50,082 nucleotides of DNA from Bacteroidota bacterium (GTDB taxonomy: Bacteria > Bacteroidota > Bacteroidia > 2-12-FULL-35-15). A program made the translations under genes and the position numbers. The notes under the pieces were generated by a model. It had not been told where the DNA came from, did not search any database, and saw only the letters and a program-made list of their open reading frames with translations. Below are positions 25,240 to 33,462 of this stretch, piece by piece. The DNA is taken from positions 68,951-119,032 of the forward strand of contig CANIQT010000012.1 of NCBI GenBank assembly GCA_947469885.1, read 5' to 3'. Position 1 is the first letter of the stretch. Each line of letters starts with the position of its first letter.

Positions 25240-25780
25240 GGTTCGCCATTGTTGGTGTTCCATTTTTCTTTTAAAGTTAGCAGAAGCGATGCCTTTGTTG
25301 GTGATAACACCACAACTGTTCGGAAGAAATTATTATAAAAATTCCGAAGGAGTTAAATGTGAATAGCCCCTAATGAAATTAGGGGTAAGAAGGAACATTT
25401 ATCTCAACAACTCCAAGGGAGTTGAACAAACAACATTGAACCCTTTCAGGGTTCGTGCTTCCCAATTCGTATGTATACACCGCATTTCATGCGATACTAT
25501 TCAAATTAAATCCTTTCAGGATTTTTCTTCCGAACAGTTATGTTGATAAAAACAACAACGGCTAAAGCCAGAAGAATATCCATTTTCAAGCGCGAGATTT
25601 TATTTGTCAGAAAACACAGATTATGATTTTCTGATTAGGTACAATGAAATAATGTAACTTTGACTGATGGAAAAAAATCGGGATATAAAGTTTGGTTCGT
25701 TTGTTGGTGAAAAAACACCAACAAAGGCAGGCTTTTTGCAAACTTAAAGAGAGGAAAATGGAACACCAACGAGGGCGAAA
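25240..25780. repeat. Nested inverted-repeat element with internal hairpins
   Basis: The inner arms AACTGTTCGGAAGAAA (25314-25329) and its exact reverse complement (25524-25539) enclose five small hairpins: CCCCTAATgaaATTAGGGG (25367-25385), AACTCCaagGGAGTT (25409-25423), GAACCCtttcaGGGTTC (25438-25454), CGCATttcATGCG (25481-25493) and AAATCCtttcaGGATTT (25508-25524). Outer arms of about 65 bp (25240-25305 and 25716-25780) are also inverted: both contain CACCAACAAAGGC and AAAATGGAACACCAAC when read in the same direction. TTTGTTGGTG/CACCAACAAA (25700-25725) forms a further hairpin. Confidence 0.8.
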
Positions 25781-26083
25781 TTATGTGTAAACGGAAATAT
25801 AAGAGCAAAGAAAATAGTAGTGGAAACAGGCTGGAGCGATTTTGTTTTTGAACCAAATTATAAACTTATGACATTTAAAGAATATGAAAAATTTTATAAA
25901 ACAAATAAACACTTACCACATTTTCCAAGTGCGAAAGAAATTGAAACCAGAGGTGGTGATTTAGGCGAATTGGTGAATTTGCAACAACAGACAATAGAAG
26001 AACAGGCTTTGTATATTATTCAACTGCATAAGAGTATGGAAGCTATGAATAAAAGAATTGAAGCATTAGAAAACAAAAAATAG
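25748..26083 (+). pseudogene. 5'-truncated tail-fibre/surface-protein C-terminus
   Basis: The open frame begins after a stop at 25745-25747 and reads NGTPTRAKLCVNGNIRAKKI, then VVETGWSDFVFEPNYKLM and TFKEYEKFYKTNKHLPHFPS, ending in a coiled coil (LQQQTIEEQALYIIQLHKSM). This is the typical C-terminal part of Bacteroidota surface and tail-fibre-like proteins. The upstream N-terminal domain with signal peptide is missing; the only possible start is GTG 25820 inside the conserved motif. The break falls inside the outer arm of the inverted-repeat element, so insertion or recombination there probably cut the gene. Confidence 0.65.
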
Positions 26084-26098
26084 TCATACCCAAACAAA

Positions 26099-27661
26099 AT
26101 GAAAAAAATATACACCTTCCTTCTTTTTACAATTGCTTTTTTGAACGTTAATGCCCAATTTACAGGCATCCAATGGCAGAAAGCATTGGGAGGAAGTGCT
26201 ACAGATATTGCAAAGGCTGTACAACAAACCACTGATGGAGGATACATAGTTGCCGGATATACACAATCGAATGATGGAGATGTAACTTTTAATCATGGCA
26301 ATTCGGACTATTGGGTGGTAAAATTGGATGCTACCGGAACGATACAATGGCAAAAAACGTATGGAGGCAGTGATTATGAGGAGGCAACTTCTATCCAACA
26401 AACTACTGATGGAGGATATATCGTAGCTGGTTTGTCCGAATCTAATGACGGAGATGTAACAGGGCATCATTTGGGTTTTGCTAATTCTGATTATTGGGTC
26501 GTTAAATTGGATGCTTCCGGAACATTACAATGGGAAAAATCTTTGGGAGGAGATGACCAGGAAAGAGCTTATTCTATATATCAAACCAATGATGGGGGTT
26601 ATGTGGTTGCAGGATGGGCTTATTCTTTTAATGGTGACGTAACAGGACACCATGGCGTGCCGGGGGATTATTGGGTTGTAAAATTAGATTCTTCAGGTAT
26701 CATTCAATGGCAAAAATCTTTAGGTGGAAGTGATAATGATATTGCATCTTCTGTTTCACAAACTACAGACGGAGGTTATATTGTGGCGGGTGGAGCGGGG
26801 TCAACTGATGGAGATGTAACCGGAAATCATTTTCGTGATTATTGGGTTGTAAAATTAGATAATGTCGGAGGACTTCAATGGGAAAAATGTTATGGAGGAA
26901 GTTCTGTGGATGGTGCAAATTCAATACAGCAGACAACTGACGGAGGTTACATTGTTGGTGGTGGTTCAGCTAGTACAGATGGAGAAGTAACGGGAAATCA
27001 TAATAGTTTTGACTATTGGGTGGTAAAAATTGATTCGTCAGGCACGCTTCAATGGGAAAAGTCATTGGGAGGGAGTTATAATGAAAACTGTACTTCTATT
27101 CACCAAACTACTGATGGAGGATATATTGTGGCTGGAGGCACCCCTTCTAATGACGGAGATGTAACAGGGTTTCACGGTACAGCTATGACTACTAACGACT
27201 GTTGGATAGTAAAATTAAATTCTTCAGGCACCATTATATGGGAAGAAGCACTTGGAGGAAGTGGAAACGATGGTGCATCCTGTATTCAACAAACATCTGA
27301 TGGAGGATATATTATGGCAGGTGGAGCTAATTCTAATGATGGAGATGTGACAGGGAATCATGGGGGAGGTGATTGCTGGATAGTGAAACTTAGCCAATAT
27401 ACCGGAGTAGAAGAAAACACTTTTGACAATCAGGTTGGTATTTATCCAAACCCGTCAAACGGAGTGTTTACAGTAGAGACAAATGGGATAGTCGGGACAA
27501 CAATATCAGTTATTGATATTGTTGGCAAAGTGGTTATTATTCATAGAACATTGGGTAGTAACAATGTAATAATTAATATGAGTGATGTTGAGAAAGGAAT
27601 TTATATAGTGCAGATGCAAACGGAGAAGGGAAATGAAAACAGGAAAATAATTATAGAATAA
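26099..27661 (+). CDS. T9SS cargo protein with seven 'GGS...TTDGGYIVAG' repeats
   Basis: A 520-residue exported protein (signal peptide MKKIYTFLLFTIAFLNVNAQ). Residues ~23-440 are seven repeats of about 60 residues, each with an IQWQKALGGS-like strand, a SIQQTTDGGYIVAG strand, SNDGDVTGNH and a YWVVKLDSSG strand; a beta-propeller is the likely fold. The final ~75 residues (IYPNPSNGVFTVETNG through GIYIVQMQTEKG) are a T9SS type A sorting domain. Function is unknown; surface binding or a structural role is plausible. The next gene (GH16 remnant) follows after 12 bp on the same strand. Confidence 0.85.
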   Translation: MKKIYTFLLFTIAFLNVNAQFTGIQWQKALGGSATDIAKAVQQTTDGGYIVAGYTQSNDGDVTFNHGNSDYWVVKLDATGTIQWQKTYGGSDYEEATSIQQTTDGGYIVAGLSESNDGDVTGHHLGFANSDYWVVKLDASGTLQWEKSLGGDDQERAYSIYQTNDGGYVVAGWAYSFNGDVTGHHGVPGDYWVVKLDSSGIIQWQKSLGGSDNDIASSVSQTTDGGYIVAGGAGSTDGDVTGNHFRDYWVVKLDNVGGLQWEKCYGGSSVDGANSIQQTTDGGYIVGGGSASTDGEVTGNHNSFDYWVVKIDSSGTLQWEKSLGGSYNENCTSIHQTTDGGYIVAGGTPSNDGDVTGFHGTAMTTNDCWIVKLNSSGTIIWEEALGGSGNDGASCIQQTSDGGYIMAGGANSNDGDVTGNHGGGDCWIVKLSQYTGVEENTFDNQVGIYPNPSNGVFTVETNGIVGTTISVIDIVGKVVIIHRTLGSNNVIINMSDVEKGIYIVQMQTEKGNENRKIIIE

Positions 27662-27673
27662 AAACATTTGAAA

Positions 27674-29067
27674 ATGAAAAAACTTATAACAATATTGTTT
27701 GTTCTTAAAGTAGCAATAACATTTGGACAAACACCGGCAACAGACCCAACCTGGGAATTGATGGTTCCCCTCAGTGATGAGTTTAATCCAGGGGAGATAT
27801 ACACGATCCCCTCTCCATCTGGGAGATAAAGGATAAGTTTGACCAGTATGGTGCAGTAGAGATTTATCGCGATTTACCCTCTAATGTATATATGGATTTT
27901 ACTACTCCAGTTGATAATACAGGTGCTACAGGGAGTCTTGTATTACAATTAAGGAATGATGAGCCTTTTACCCCAGGTCCATTAGATGATCCAGGATGGT
28001 TATATAATGGTATATATTCAAATTTTCAACATCCTTATTCATTAGGAACTTATGCTTATCCTTATACTTCAGGCATGATATCAACGGACTTACCTGTTGA
28101 TACCTATAAATTCGGATATTTTGAGGCACGTATAAAATTTCCATATAGTCCCGGGTACCACTCTGCATTTTGGGTAGCGGGCGGTCCAAGTTCCACCAGT
28201 ACTGCCGGGTATGAAGCCGCAGAGATTGATATTTGCTAACCAATTAATGATAATATAAATACGAACCAAACAATGGGTATGTATATTCACTATGATTATT
28301 TGCCCTGGAACGACCCAAACCACATCAATGGTCCCGGTCATGAATCTGACATAGGGGTTGATTATTCCCAGGATTTTCACAAATATGCAGTTGAATGGTC
28401 ACCAATAAGGACTATTTGGTATTTTGATGATCAAGTTGTATGGCAGGCGTTTACTCATGTTGAGGATGCGGTTCATGTAATATTTAATTTAGGAGTTATG
28501 AAGTACGAAACAGGTACAGACCCTCCAGTCCCATTTATCATTCCTTCCTCCACTCCATTTCCCGCTAAAATGTATATTGACTATTTTCATTATTATACAT
28601 TAAGGCGGGATTGTAATGCTATAATTAATACCTGTACTTATGATTTACCAAATCATGATAACGAATTAAAAAATCAAATTACTATAGGAGGAGATGGTTG
28701 CGAAAATGTTGCAGGGGCTAACACTTATTTACGTGCGTCAGATTTTATTTCTTTCCCAAGCGGTTTAACTGTTCCATTAGGTTCTACTTTTTTTGCCACA
28801 ACAGGAGATGACTATTGCGATAACCCAATACTACCAACTTATACCAATCCAAGTTGTGGATATATCTATAACCCTTGTAATATAGATTTTGGGAGTTATA
28901 ATAATACCGTTAAAAAAGAAATTATTCTTGGAGGCAATAGTTGTGTTTCAGAAGTCCTTACTAACACATCGATAGATTTCAGGGCAACTGATAAAATAAC
29001 CCTTTTACCCGGATTTTCAACTCAAACCGGAAGTAATGCAACCCTTGAAATAATACCATGTCAATAA
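27674..29067 (+). pseudogene. Broken GH16 beta-glucanase gene with adhesion-type tail
   Basis: The start MKKLITILFVLKVAITFGQ is a signal peptide, followed by DPTWELMVPLSDEF, a GH16 N-terminus. A frameshift between about 27791 and 27826 leads to a TAA at 27827-27829; the next frame continues DPLSIWEIKDKFDQYG. This frame has FGYFEARIKFPYSPGYHSAF and EIDIC, then TAA (28237-28239) where the catalytic motif ExDxxE needs its second Glu. The same frame continues past the stop (MGMYIHYDYLPWN, HKYAVEWSPIRTIWYFDDQV) and ends with two copies of a small Cys-containing beta domain (LPGFSTQTGSNATLEI). One frameshift plus one nonsense codon therefore break a laminarinase-type enzyme. Confidence 0.8.
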
Positions 29068-29121
29068 TAATAATAAATTTTCTAAAAAACAATTAAAAAA
29101 ATTAACTAAAAATAAAATAAA

Positions 29122-30111
29122 ATGAAAACAAAAATTCAACTAATAGCAGGTATAATTTGCTTAGCATTAAGCGGAGCATTTGCACAATTAAAAGTTAATA
29201 ATACCGGAGATGTTGGTATTGGTACTATCACACCAACTGAAAAATTCCACTTAGCCAATGGCAACTTGAGGGTTGATGGAAGTTCATATTTAAATGGTAA
29301 TTTATTTATTCGCAATTCCACGTATGAATTAAGGCTAATTGCACGTAATGGCGATGACAATCCGGAAATTGGCGGAACTGGCACCGAAATTGATTTTTAT
29401 CATCCTACATGGGGGTGGCAGTCTATTATGATTGGAGCCCTGTTGTTTAATACTTCCGATTCCACATTGAAAAAAAACATAAAACCCTTGAACAAAGGAA
29501 TAGAAGTAATAAAAAAAATAAATTGTTATCAATATCAATTTATAAAAGATGAGTCGAATAGGAATTGTTACGGTGTTCTTGCACAGGAATTAGAACGAAC
29601 ATTACCAGATTTGGTTAAAGAAGCTAAAGGAAGTAAATTAGTAAATTATCTTGGATTAATACCAATACTAATTGAAGGGATGAAAGAGCAACAAAAAACA
29701 ATAGAGGATACAAAAGCAAAAACAGAGAAACAGGATTCTATTATTAATGCTCTTTCAGATAAAATAAATGCCTGTTGCTCCAATCACCCATTGCAGCAAA
29801 ATAGTACTACAACAGGTACTGCTTCAATTGATGTAAAGTTAACAGATTCGCAGAGTATTGTCCTTTTTCAGAACGACCCCAACCCCTACAGCGAAATGAC
29901 AGTTATTAATTATATTTTACCGGATAATGTACAAAAAGCGCAAATGTTATTCTATAATTCAAATGGTAAATTGATACAATCTGTAGAACTTATACAAAGA
30001 GGTCAATGTGCATTAAATGTATTTGCTTCTGATTTATCGAATGGATTATACACTTATACTTTGGTTGTAGATGGTAAAATATTTGAAACAAAAAAGATGG
30101 TGAAGCAATAA
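29122..30111 (+). CDS. S74-type intramolecular chaperone protein with T9SS type A sorting domain
   Basis: A 329-residue exported protein (signal peptide MKTKIQLIAGIICLALSGAF). Residues ~25-110 contain the VGIGTITPTEKFHLANGNL pattern of surface and tail-fibre-like proteins. Residues ~110-210 match the peptidase S74 chaperone domain: SDSTLKKNIKPLNKGIEVIK, CYQYQFIKDESN and YGVLAQELERTLPDLVKEA. A coiled coil (KEQQKTIEDTKAKTEKQDSI) suggests trimerisation. The end (FQNDPNPYSEMTVINYILPD to LSNGLYTYTLVVDGK) is a T9SS sorting domain. S74 domains usually self-cleave with Ser-Asp at the N-terminal side, and SD is present here, so the C-terminal part might be released; this would conflict with sorting by the same tail and is worth testing. 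Confidence 0.85.
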   Translation: MKTKIQLIAGIICLALSGAFAQLKVNNTGDVGIGTITPTEKFHLANGNLRVDGSSYLNGNLFIRNSTYELRLIARNGDDNPEIGGTGTEIDFYHPTWGWQSIMIGALLFNTSDSTLKKNIKPLNKGIEVIKKINCYQYQFIKDESNRNCYGVLAQELERTLPDLVKEAKGSKLVNYLGLIPILIEGMKEQQKTIEDTKAKTEKQDSIINALSDKINACCSNHPLQQNSTTTGTASIDVKLTDSQSIVLFQNDPNPYSEMTVINYILPDNVQKAQMLFYNSNGKLIQSVELIQRGQCALNVFASDLSNGLYTYTLVVDGKIFETKKMVKQ

Positions 30112-30376
30112 AACACCCCTGGCCTCTCTCAAGAGAAGAATTGCTGACGCACAAAAAATCCCGCTCCTCAAAAAGAGCGGGAGTTTTTTTGCGTGTTTAC
30201 TTAAACATAAATACGAAGAAAGCCGCTTGCAAACTGCACCCGATTGTAGAGGAAATCCTTTTTTTATGTGTGGCACTTCGACAGGCTCAGTGTGTCGGCT
30301 TGGCGAAAGAGGAAAAAAGATTGGAGCGGAAAGCGGGAAGGCATTTGAATACGAAGCGGTAAGCTGCCTGCCCAAA
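30112..30376 (+). repeat. ~260-bp intergenic repeat element, copy 1
   Basis: Copy of the element at 44414-44668 in opposite orientation. Order: a degenerate TPNPSQEG palindrome (ACACCCCTGGCC, CTCTCAAGAGAAG), AATTGCTGACGCACAAA, a terminator hairpin, TGTTTACTTAAACATAAATA, TTGCAAACTGCACCCGA, a variable centre that here holds CTTCGACAGGCTCAGTGTG, and a conserved end (GGGAAGGCATTTGAATACGA, AGCGGTAAGCTGCCTGCCC). No coding content fits. It directly follows the S74 protein gene. Confidence 0.85.
30160..30190 (+). terminator. Terminator hairpin inside the 260-bp repeat
   Basis: CCCGCTC, a loop of TCAAAAA and GAGCGGG followed by AGTTTTTTT. In the other copy, the stem bases changed to CCTGCTC/GGGCGGG still pair through G-T, so the hairpin is conserved. 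It probably ends the gene at 29122-30111. Confidence 0.75.
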
Positions 30377-30393
30377 AAAGAAAAAAAAGAATT

Positions 30394-31566
30394 TTAATAA
30401 AGCACCTCTTTATTAGCCAAAATAATATTTTTTACCATTCCTTTCAAGGTTTGTCCGGCTTGCAGAATCATGTCGAAGCTGGGCGGAAACGGAACGGGTT
30501 TTCTGCCTAACTTTTCTCTTGTTTCGGGTTTCAGTGCATTAAAGTCGCCATTGGCAACAGCTGAGCGGTATTCAAAAAAATTGTCGGCAGCTATGGGGTC
30601 GGTTTTTATTAACTGGTTGTTGGCATTGTTCACATAATCCAGCGTACCAGCAATGGTTGCTTTTTTGTTTTGATAGGTTTCTTCCACAATGCAGGTAATT
30701 ACTTTTGTTTTGGGAACTTTAATGTCGTTGCCCAGCGAATCTTTTCTCACATTACCATGAGCATCCAGCAAATATTGCCAACCATCGGGCACGGTTTTGC
30801 TTTCAGTGTACTGTATTTCTTTCACCGCTTCGGGCGACACCATAATGTTTTTCATGTTCACCACAATGTTGTAATCGTAAGTGGTGCCGGTGGTTTTGTG
30901 GGTGTGGTAACGAATCCAGTCGGCATCCAAATCGGTGAGGCTTATTTTTGTCAATTCCGTTTCAAAGTTGGGAGGCAGTGGAGTGCCGGTGTTGTTCTGC
31001 ATTTTAAAAAGCACATAACTGGTACCCATGTTTCGTGCCTGATTTATTTTTGCATCCACATCACGATAGTTAGCATAAAAGTTTTTGACAGCTAAAAACT
31101 CCGTGTAAGCTTCTCTTGCACTTGTTTTGTCTTTTTTGTCGAGTAGCTGAAGAGCACGAGCATATTTGAATTCTGCGGCTTTCTTTTTTGCATTAATAAT
31201 TTCGTCATCATAATTTTTAAGTTCGAAAACAGCATTTCTATTTAAGGAAGTAATGTATAATGGCAAAATGGGTTTGATAGATTCCTGACGGTTTTTCATA
31301 CTATTATAGGTATCATATATAGTATTCCAATTTTCGGGATTACCTTCTTTGTTGAGGAAATTAATTTTATCGCGGTCGCGGTCGTTGGCTTTGCGGTAAG
31401 CTTCTTCGAGCACCAGCATTTCTTTTTCCGATTTCTTTTTTCCTTTTAATTTGCGAAGCGAAACTTGGATAGCACTGTCGTAATTGCCACTTTGCATCAA
31501 CTTGGTGGAATTGGCACACGAGGCAACAAGGATGGTAATTATTAAAAAGTAAATTGTGTTTTTCAT
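30394..31566 (-). CDS. Lipoprotein with helical repeat region
   Basis: A 390-residue protein with a lipoprotein signal (MKNTIYFLIITILVASCANS; acylated Cys17). Residues ~20-180 are helical and TPR-like (KLMQSGNYDSAIQVSLRKLK, YARALQLLDKKDKTSAREAY). The remaining part is beta-rich (TSYVLFKMQNNTGTPLPPNF, YDYNIVVNMKNIMVSPEAVK) and ends DMILQAGQTLKGMVKNIILA. Likely anchored in a membrane facing the periplasm. I recognise it as a conserved Bacteroidota type but cannot name a function. It stands alone on the minus strand. Confidence 0.75.
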   Translation of the reverse strand: MKNTIYFLIITILVASCANSTKLMQSGNYDSAIQVSLRKLKGKKKSEKEMLVLEEAYRKANDRDRDKINFLNKEGNPENWNTIYDTYNSMKNRQESIKPILPLYITSLNRNAVFELKNYDDEIINAKKKAAEFKYARALQLLDKKDKTSAREAYTEFLAVKNFYANYRDVDAKINQARNMGTSYVLFKMQNNTGTPLPPNFETELTKISLTDLDADWIRYHTHKTTGTTYDYNIVVNMKNIMVSPEAVKEIQYTESKTVPDGWQYLLDAHGNVRKDSLGNDIKVPKTKVITCIVEETYQNKKATIAGTLDYVNNANNQLIKTDPIAADNFFEYRSAVANGDFNALKPETREKLGRKPVPFPPSFDMILQAGQTLKGMVKNIILANKEVLY

Positions 31567-31690
31567 TTTTATTTTATGAATTTTGAGTGATTAACCAAAA
31601 CAAATGCCAATAATGTTATTTACATACTAACATAATGGTGCAAATTTATATTAAGTTTTATAAAAGCACTTAAAACAGACTCAAAATACC

Positions 31691-31900
31691 TTTGCAAGGT
31701 TGCAAGACCGATAAACATGCCTGCAAAAACAGTTTTGCAACGCTGCAAGCCCGACAAACATGCCTGCAAAAACACTTTTGCAGGTGCAAAAACACTTTTG
31801 CAAGGTTGCAAGACCGATAAACATGCTTGCAAAAACACTTTTGCAGGTGTAAAAACAGTTTTGCAAGGTTGCAAGCCCGCCAAACATGGTTGCAAGACAT
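31691..31900 (+). repeat. Intergenic tandem array C, period 21 bp, ten units, alternating types
   Basis: Units of 21 bp containing TTTTGCAAGGTTGCAAGACC or AAACATGCCTGCAAAAACA alternate in much of the array, making a higher-order 42-bp pattern; a third type, CTTTTGCAGGTGCAAAAACA, breaks the order. TGCAA/TTGCA occurs in nearly every unit. It lies between the ends/starts of two minus-strand genes (MATE stop at 31928, lipoprotein start at 31566). Confidence 0.88.
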
Positions 31901-31927
31901 TTTTGTGATTTAATCAGGCTTTTTACC

Positions 31928-33271
31928 TCAAATCCTCTTGCTCACATAATTAAACCTCAAAAAAAGCAGCGCAGCAGCAATGCCGAGCCCTAGCGAAAGA
32001 CCGTACCAAACGCCCTCCACCCCTAGGTGAAACGTAAAACCAAACACATAACTCATTGGCAAACCAATAATCCAATACGCAAAAAGAGTAATGAATGTAG
32101 GAATTTTTACATCCTTCATTCCCCGAAGGGCACCCAACCCTACCACCTGCACCCCATCGCTAATTTGAAAAAAAGCAGCAATAACAACTAACGATACCGA
32201 AATGCGAATGACATTGGACTCGTTGCTAAAAGCAAGGGGAAGATAATTGCGAAACACAATAAAACAAAAGGCCATTAAACTCATAAACGCCAATACTATT
32301 ATAAAAGCACTAAACCCGGCCATCCGAACTCCTTCTCTGCTTTTTAGACCTAACTGATTTCCCACCCTCACCGAAGCCGCAGCCGACAAGCCAGAAGCCA
32401 TCATATAAGTGGTGGCGGCAATGCTGAGTGCCACTTGGTGGGCCGCCTGCGCATCGGGACTAATCCATCCAATCATGACCACAGCAAAAGCAAAAGCGCC
32501 TACTTCGAACACCCATTGTAATCCCGAAGGAACCCCAATAGCGAGTATTTTTTTGGTCCATGCTTTTGTAATTTTGAGAGCATTAAACCCTTTCCAATAC
32601 ACCTGAAAATGTTTGTTGTAAAACACATACAGAAACATGCCCAATGCCATAACCACGCGGGAGATAAAAGTAGCCCAGCAAGCTCCCATCATGCCCATTC
32701 GGGGAAAACCCCAATGTCCGAAAATCATGGTGTAGTTGAGTACAATGTTCACTAAATTGGAGCCTAAAGTAATGAGCATTGCCACACGGGTAAACGAAAG
32801 TCCTTCGGTAAATTGTTTGAATCCCGAAAAAATACAAAGGGGAATCATGCCCAGCATCATCACATTTAAAAATGGAATAGCAAGTTCCACCACTTCTGCT
32901 TTTTGCCCAAACAGATGTAAAACGGGAGAGGATATAAATAACAACAAAAACAACAAAATGCCCATTACGGTGTTGATAATGATGCTGTGTTTGAGCAACA
33001 AAGCATTTTCCGAAAAATCTTTTCGACTATCGGCAGCAGCTACCAATGGGGTGATGCCAAACGAAACCCCTAACCCAAAAACCAAGACGAGCATATACAA
33101 ACTGTTGGAAAGAGCCACTGCTGCCTGTTGCAAACTACCTATTTGCCCCACCATGGCAGTGTCCACCACCCCCACCATAATATGCCCTAACTGACTAAGC
33201 ACTACCGGGTAGGCAAGCAGTAAAGTTTTTCGATAACTCGATAAATAATTTGGTGAAAGAAGTGATTTCAT
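31928..33271 (-). CDS. MATE family efflux transporter
   Basis: A 447-residue inner-membrane protein with about 12 predicted membrane segments. MATE features are GHIMVGVVDTAMVGQIGSLQ in TM1, the FGLGVSFGITPLVA region, GVPSGLQWVFEVGAFAFAVV at the start of the second half, and DAQAAHQVALSIAATTYMMA followed by GLSAAASVRVGNQLG. Transporters of this family export cationic drugs or toxic metabolites with Na+ or H+ antiport; NorM-type by overall pattern. A TATCTTTG -7 element lies 8 nt before the start codon. Confidence 0.92.
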   Translation of the reverse strand: MKSLLSPNYLSSYRKTLLLAYPVVLSQLGHIMVGVVDTAMVGQIGSLQQAAVALSNSLYMLVLVFGLGVSFGITPLVAAADSRKDFSENALLLKHSIIINTVMGILLFLLLFISSPVLHLFGQKAEVVELAIPFLNVMMLGMIPLCIFSGFKQFTEGLSFTRVAMLITLGSNLVNIVLNYTMIFGHWGFPRMGMMGACWATFISRVVMALGMFLYVFYNKHFQVYWKGFNALKITKAWTKKILAIGVPSGLQWVFEVGAFAFAVVMIGWISPDAQAAHQVALSIAATTYMMASGLSAAASVRVGNQLGLKSREGVRMAGFSAFIIVLAFMSLMAFCFIVFRNYLPLAFSNESNVIRISVSLVVIAAFFQISDGVQVVGLGALRGMKDVKIPTFITLFAYWIIGLPMSYVFGFTFHLGVEGVWYGLSLGLGIAAALLFLRFNYVSKRI

Positions 33272-33279
33272 AAGGGGCG

Positions 33280-33287
33280 CAAAGATA
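33280..33287 (-). promoter_or_regulatory. -7 element TATCTTTG of the MATE gene
   Basis: TATCTTTG on the minus strand fits the consensus; its last base is 8 nt before the ATG at 33271. The transcript would be almost leaderless. Confidence 0.5.
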
Positions 33288-33413
33288 TATTTTATACCCT
33301 TAACTGTCTCATAAATAAATAATCGGAAAAATAGTTGGTGTTTTAAAATTGATCATGCAACCTTTTTGCCTAAATATTCGTCTATATAGTTAGTATAAAC
33401 AGATTACAATTTA

Positions 33414-33421
33414 TATTTTTG
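33414..33421 (+). promoter_or_regulatory. -7 element TATTTTTG of the gliding-type protein gene
   Basis: TATTTTTG matches TAnnTTTG, 41 nt before ATG 33463, leader about 38 nt. Confidence 0.45.
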
Positions 33422-33462
33422 TGCCTTAAATAAATAAGTACTTAATTAATTTAAAATTTATT

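Noticed and set aside
24878..25338. Several overlapping reading frames of 60-127 aa with heptad-like repeats
   Set aside because: They follow from a tandem repeat whose period is divisible by three; frames on both strands are open at once, and none has a start context or domain.
28237..28239. Possible use of TAA as a sense codon (recoding) in the GH16 gene
   Set aside because: TAA is the normal stop of many intact genes here and the same GH16 gene also has a frameshift, so decay or sequencing error is more likely.
31620..31908. Cys-rich repeated reading frames on both strands
   Set aside because: Same cause as above: the 21-bp array C leaves many frames open. No evidence for translation.
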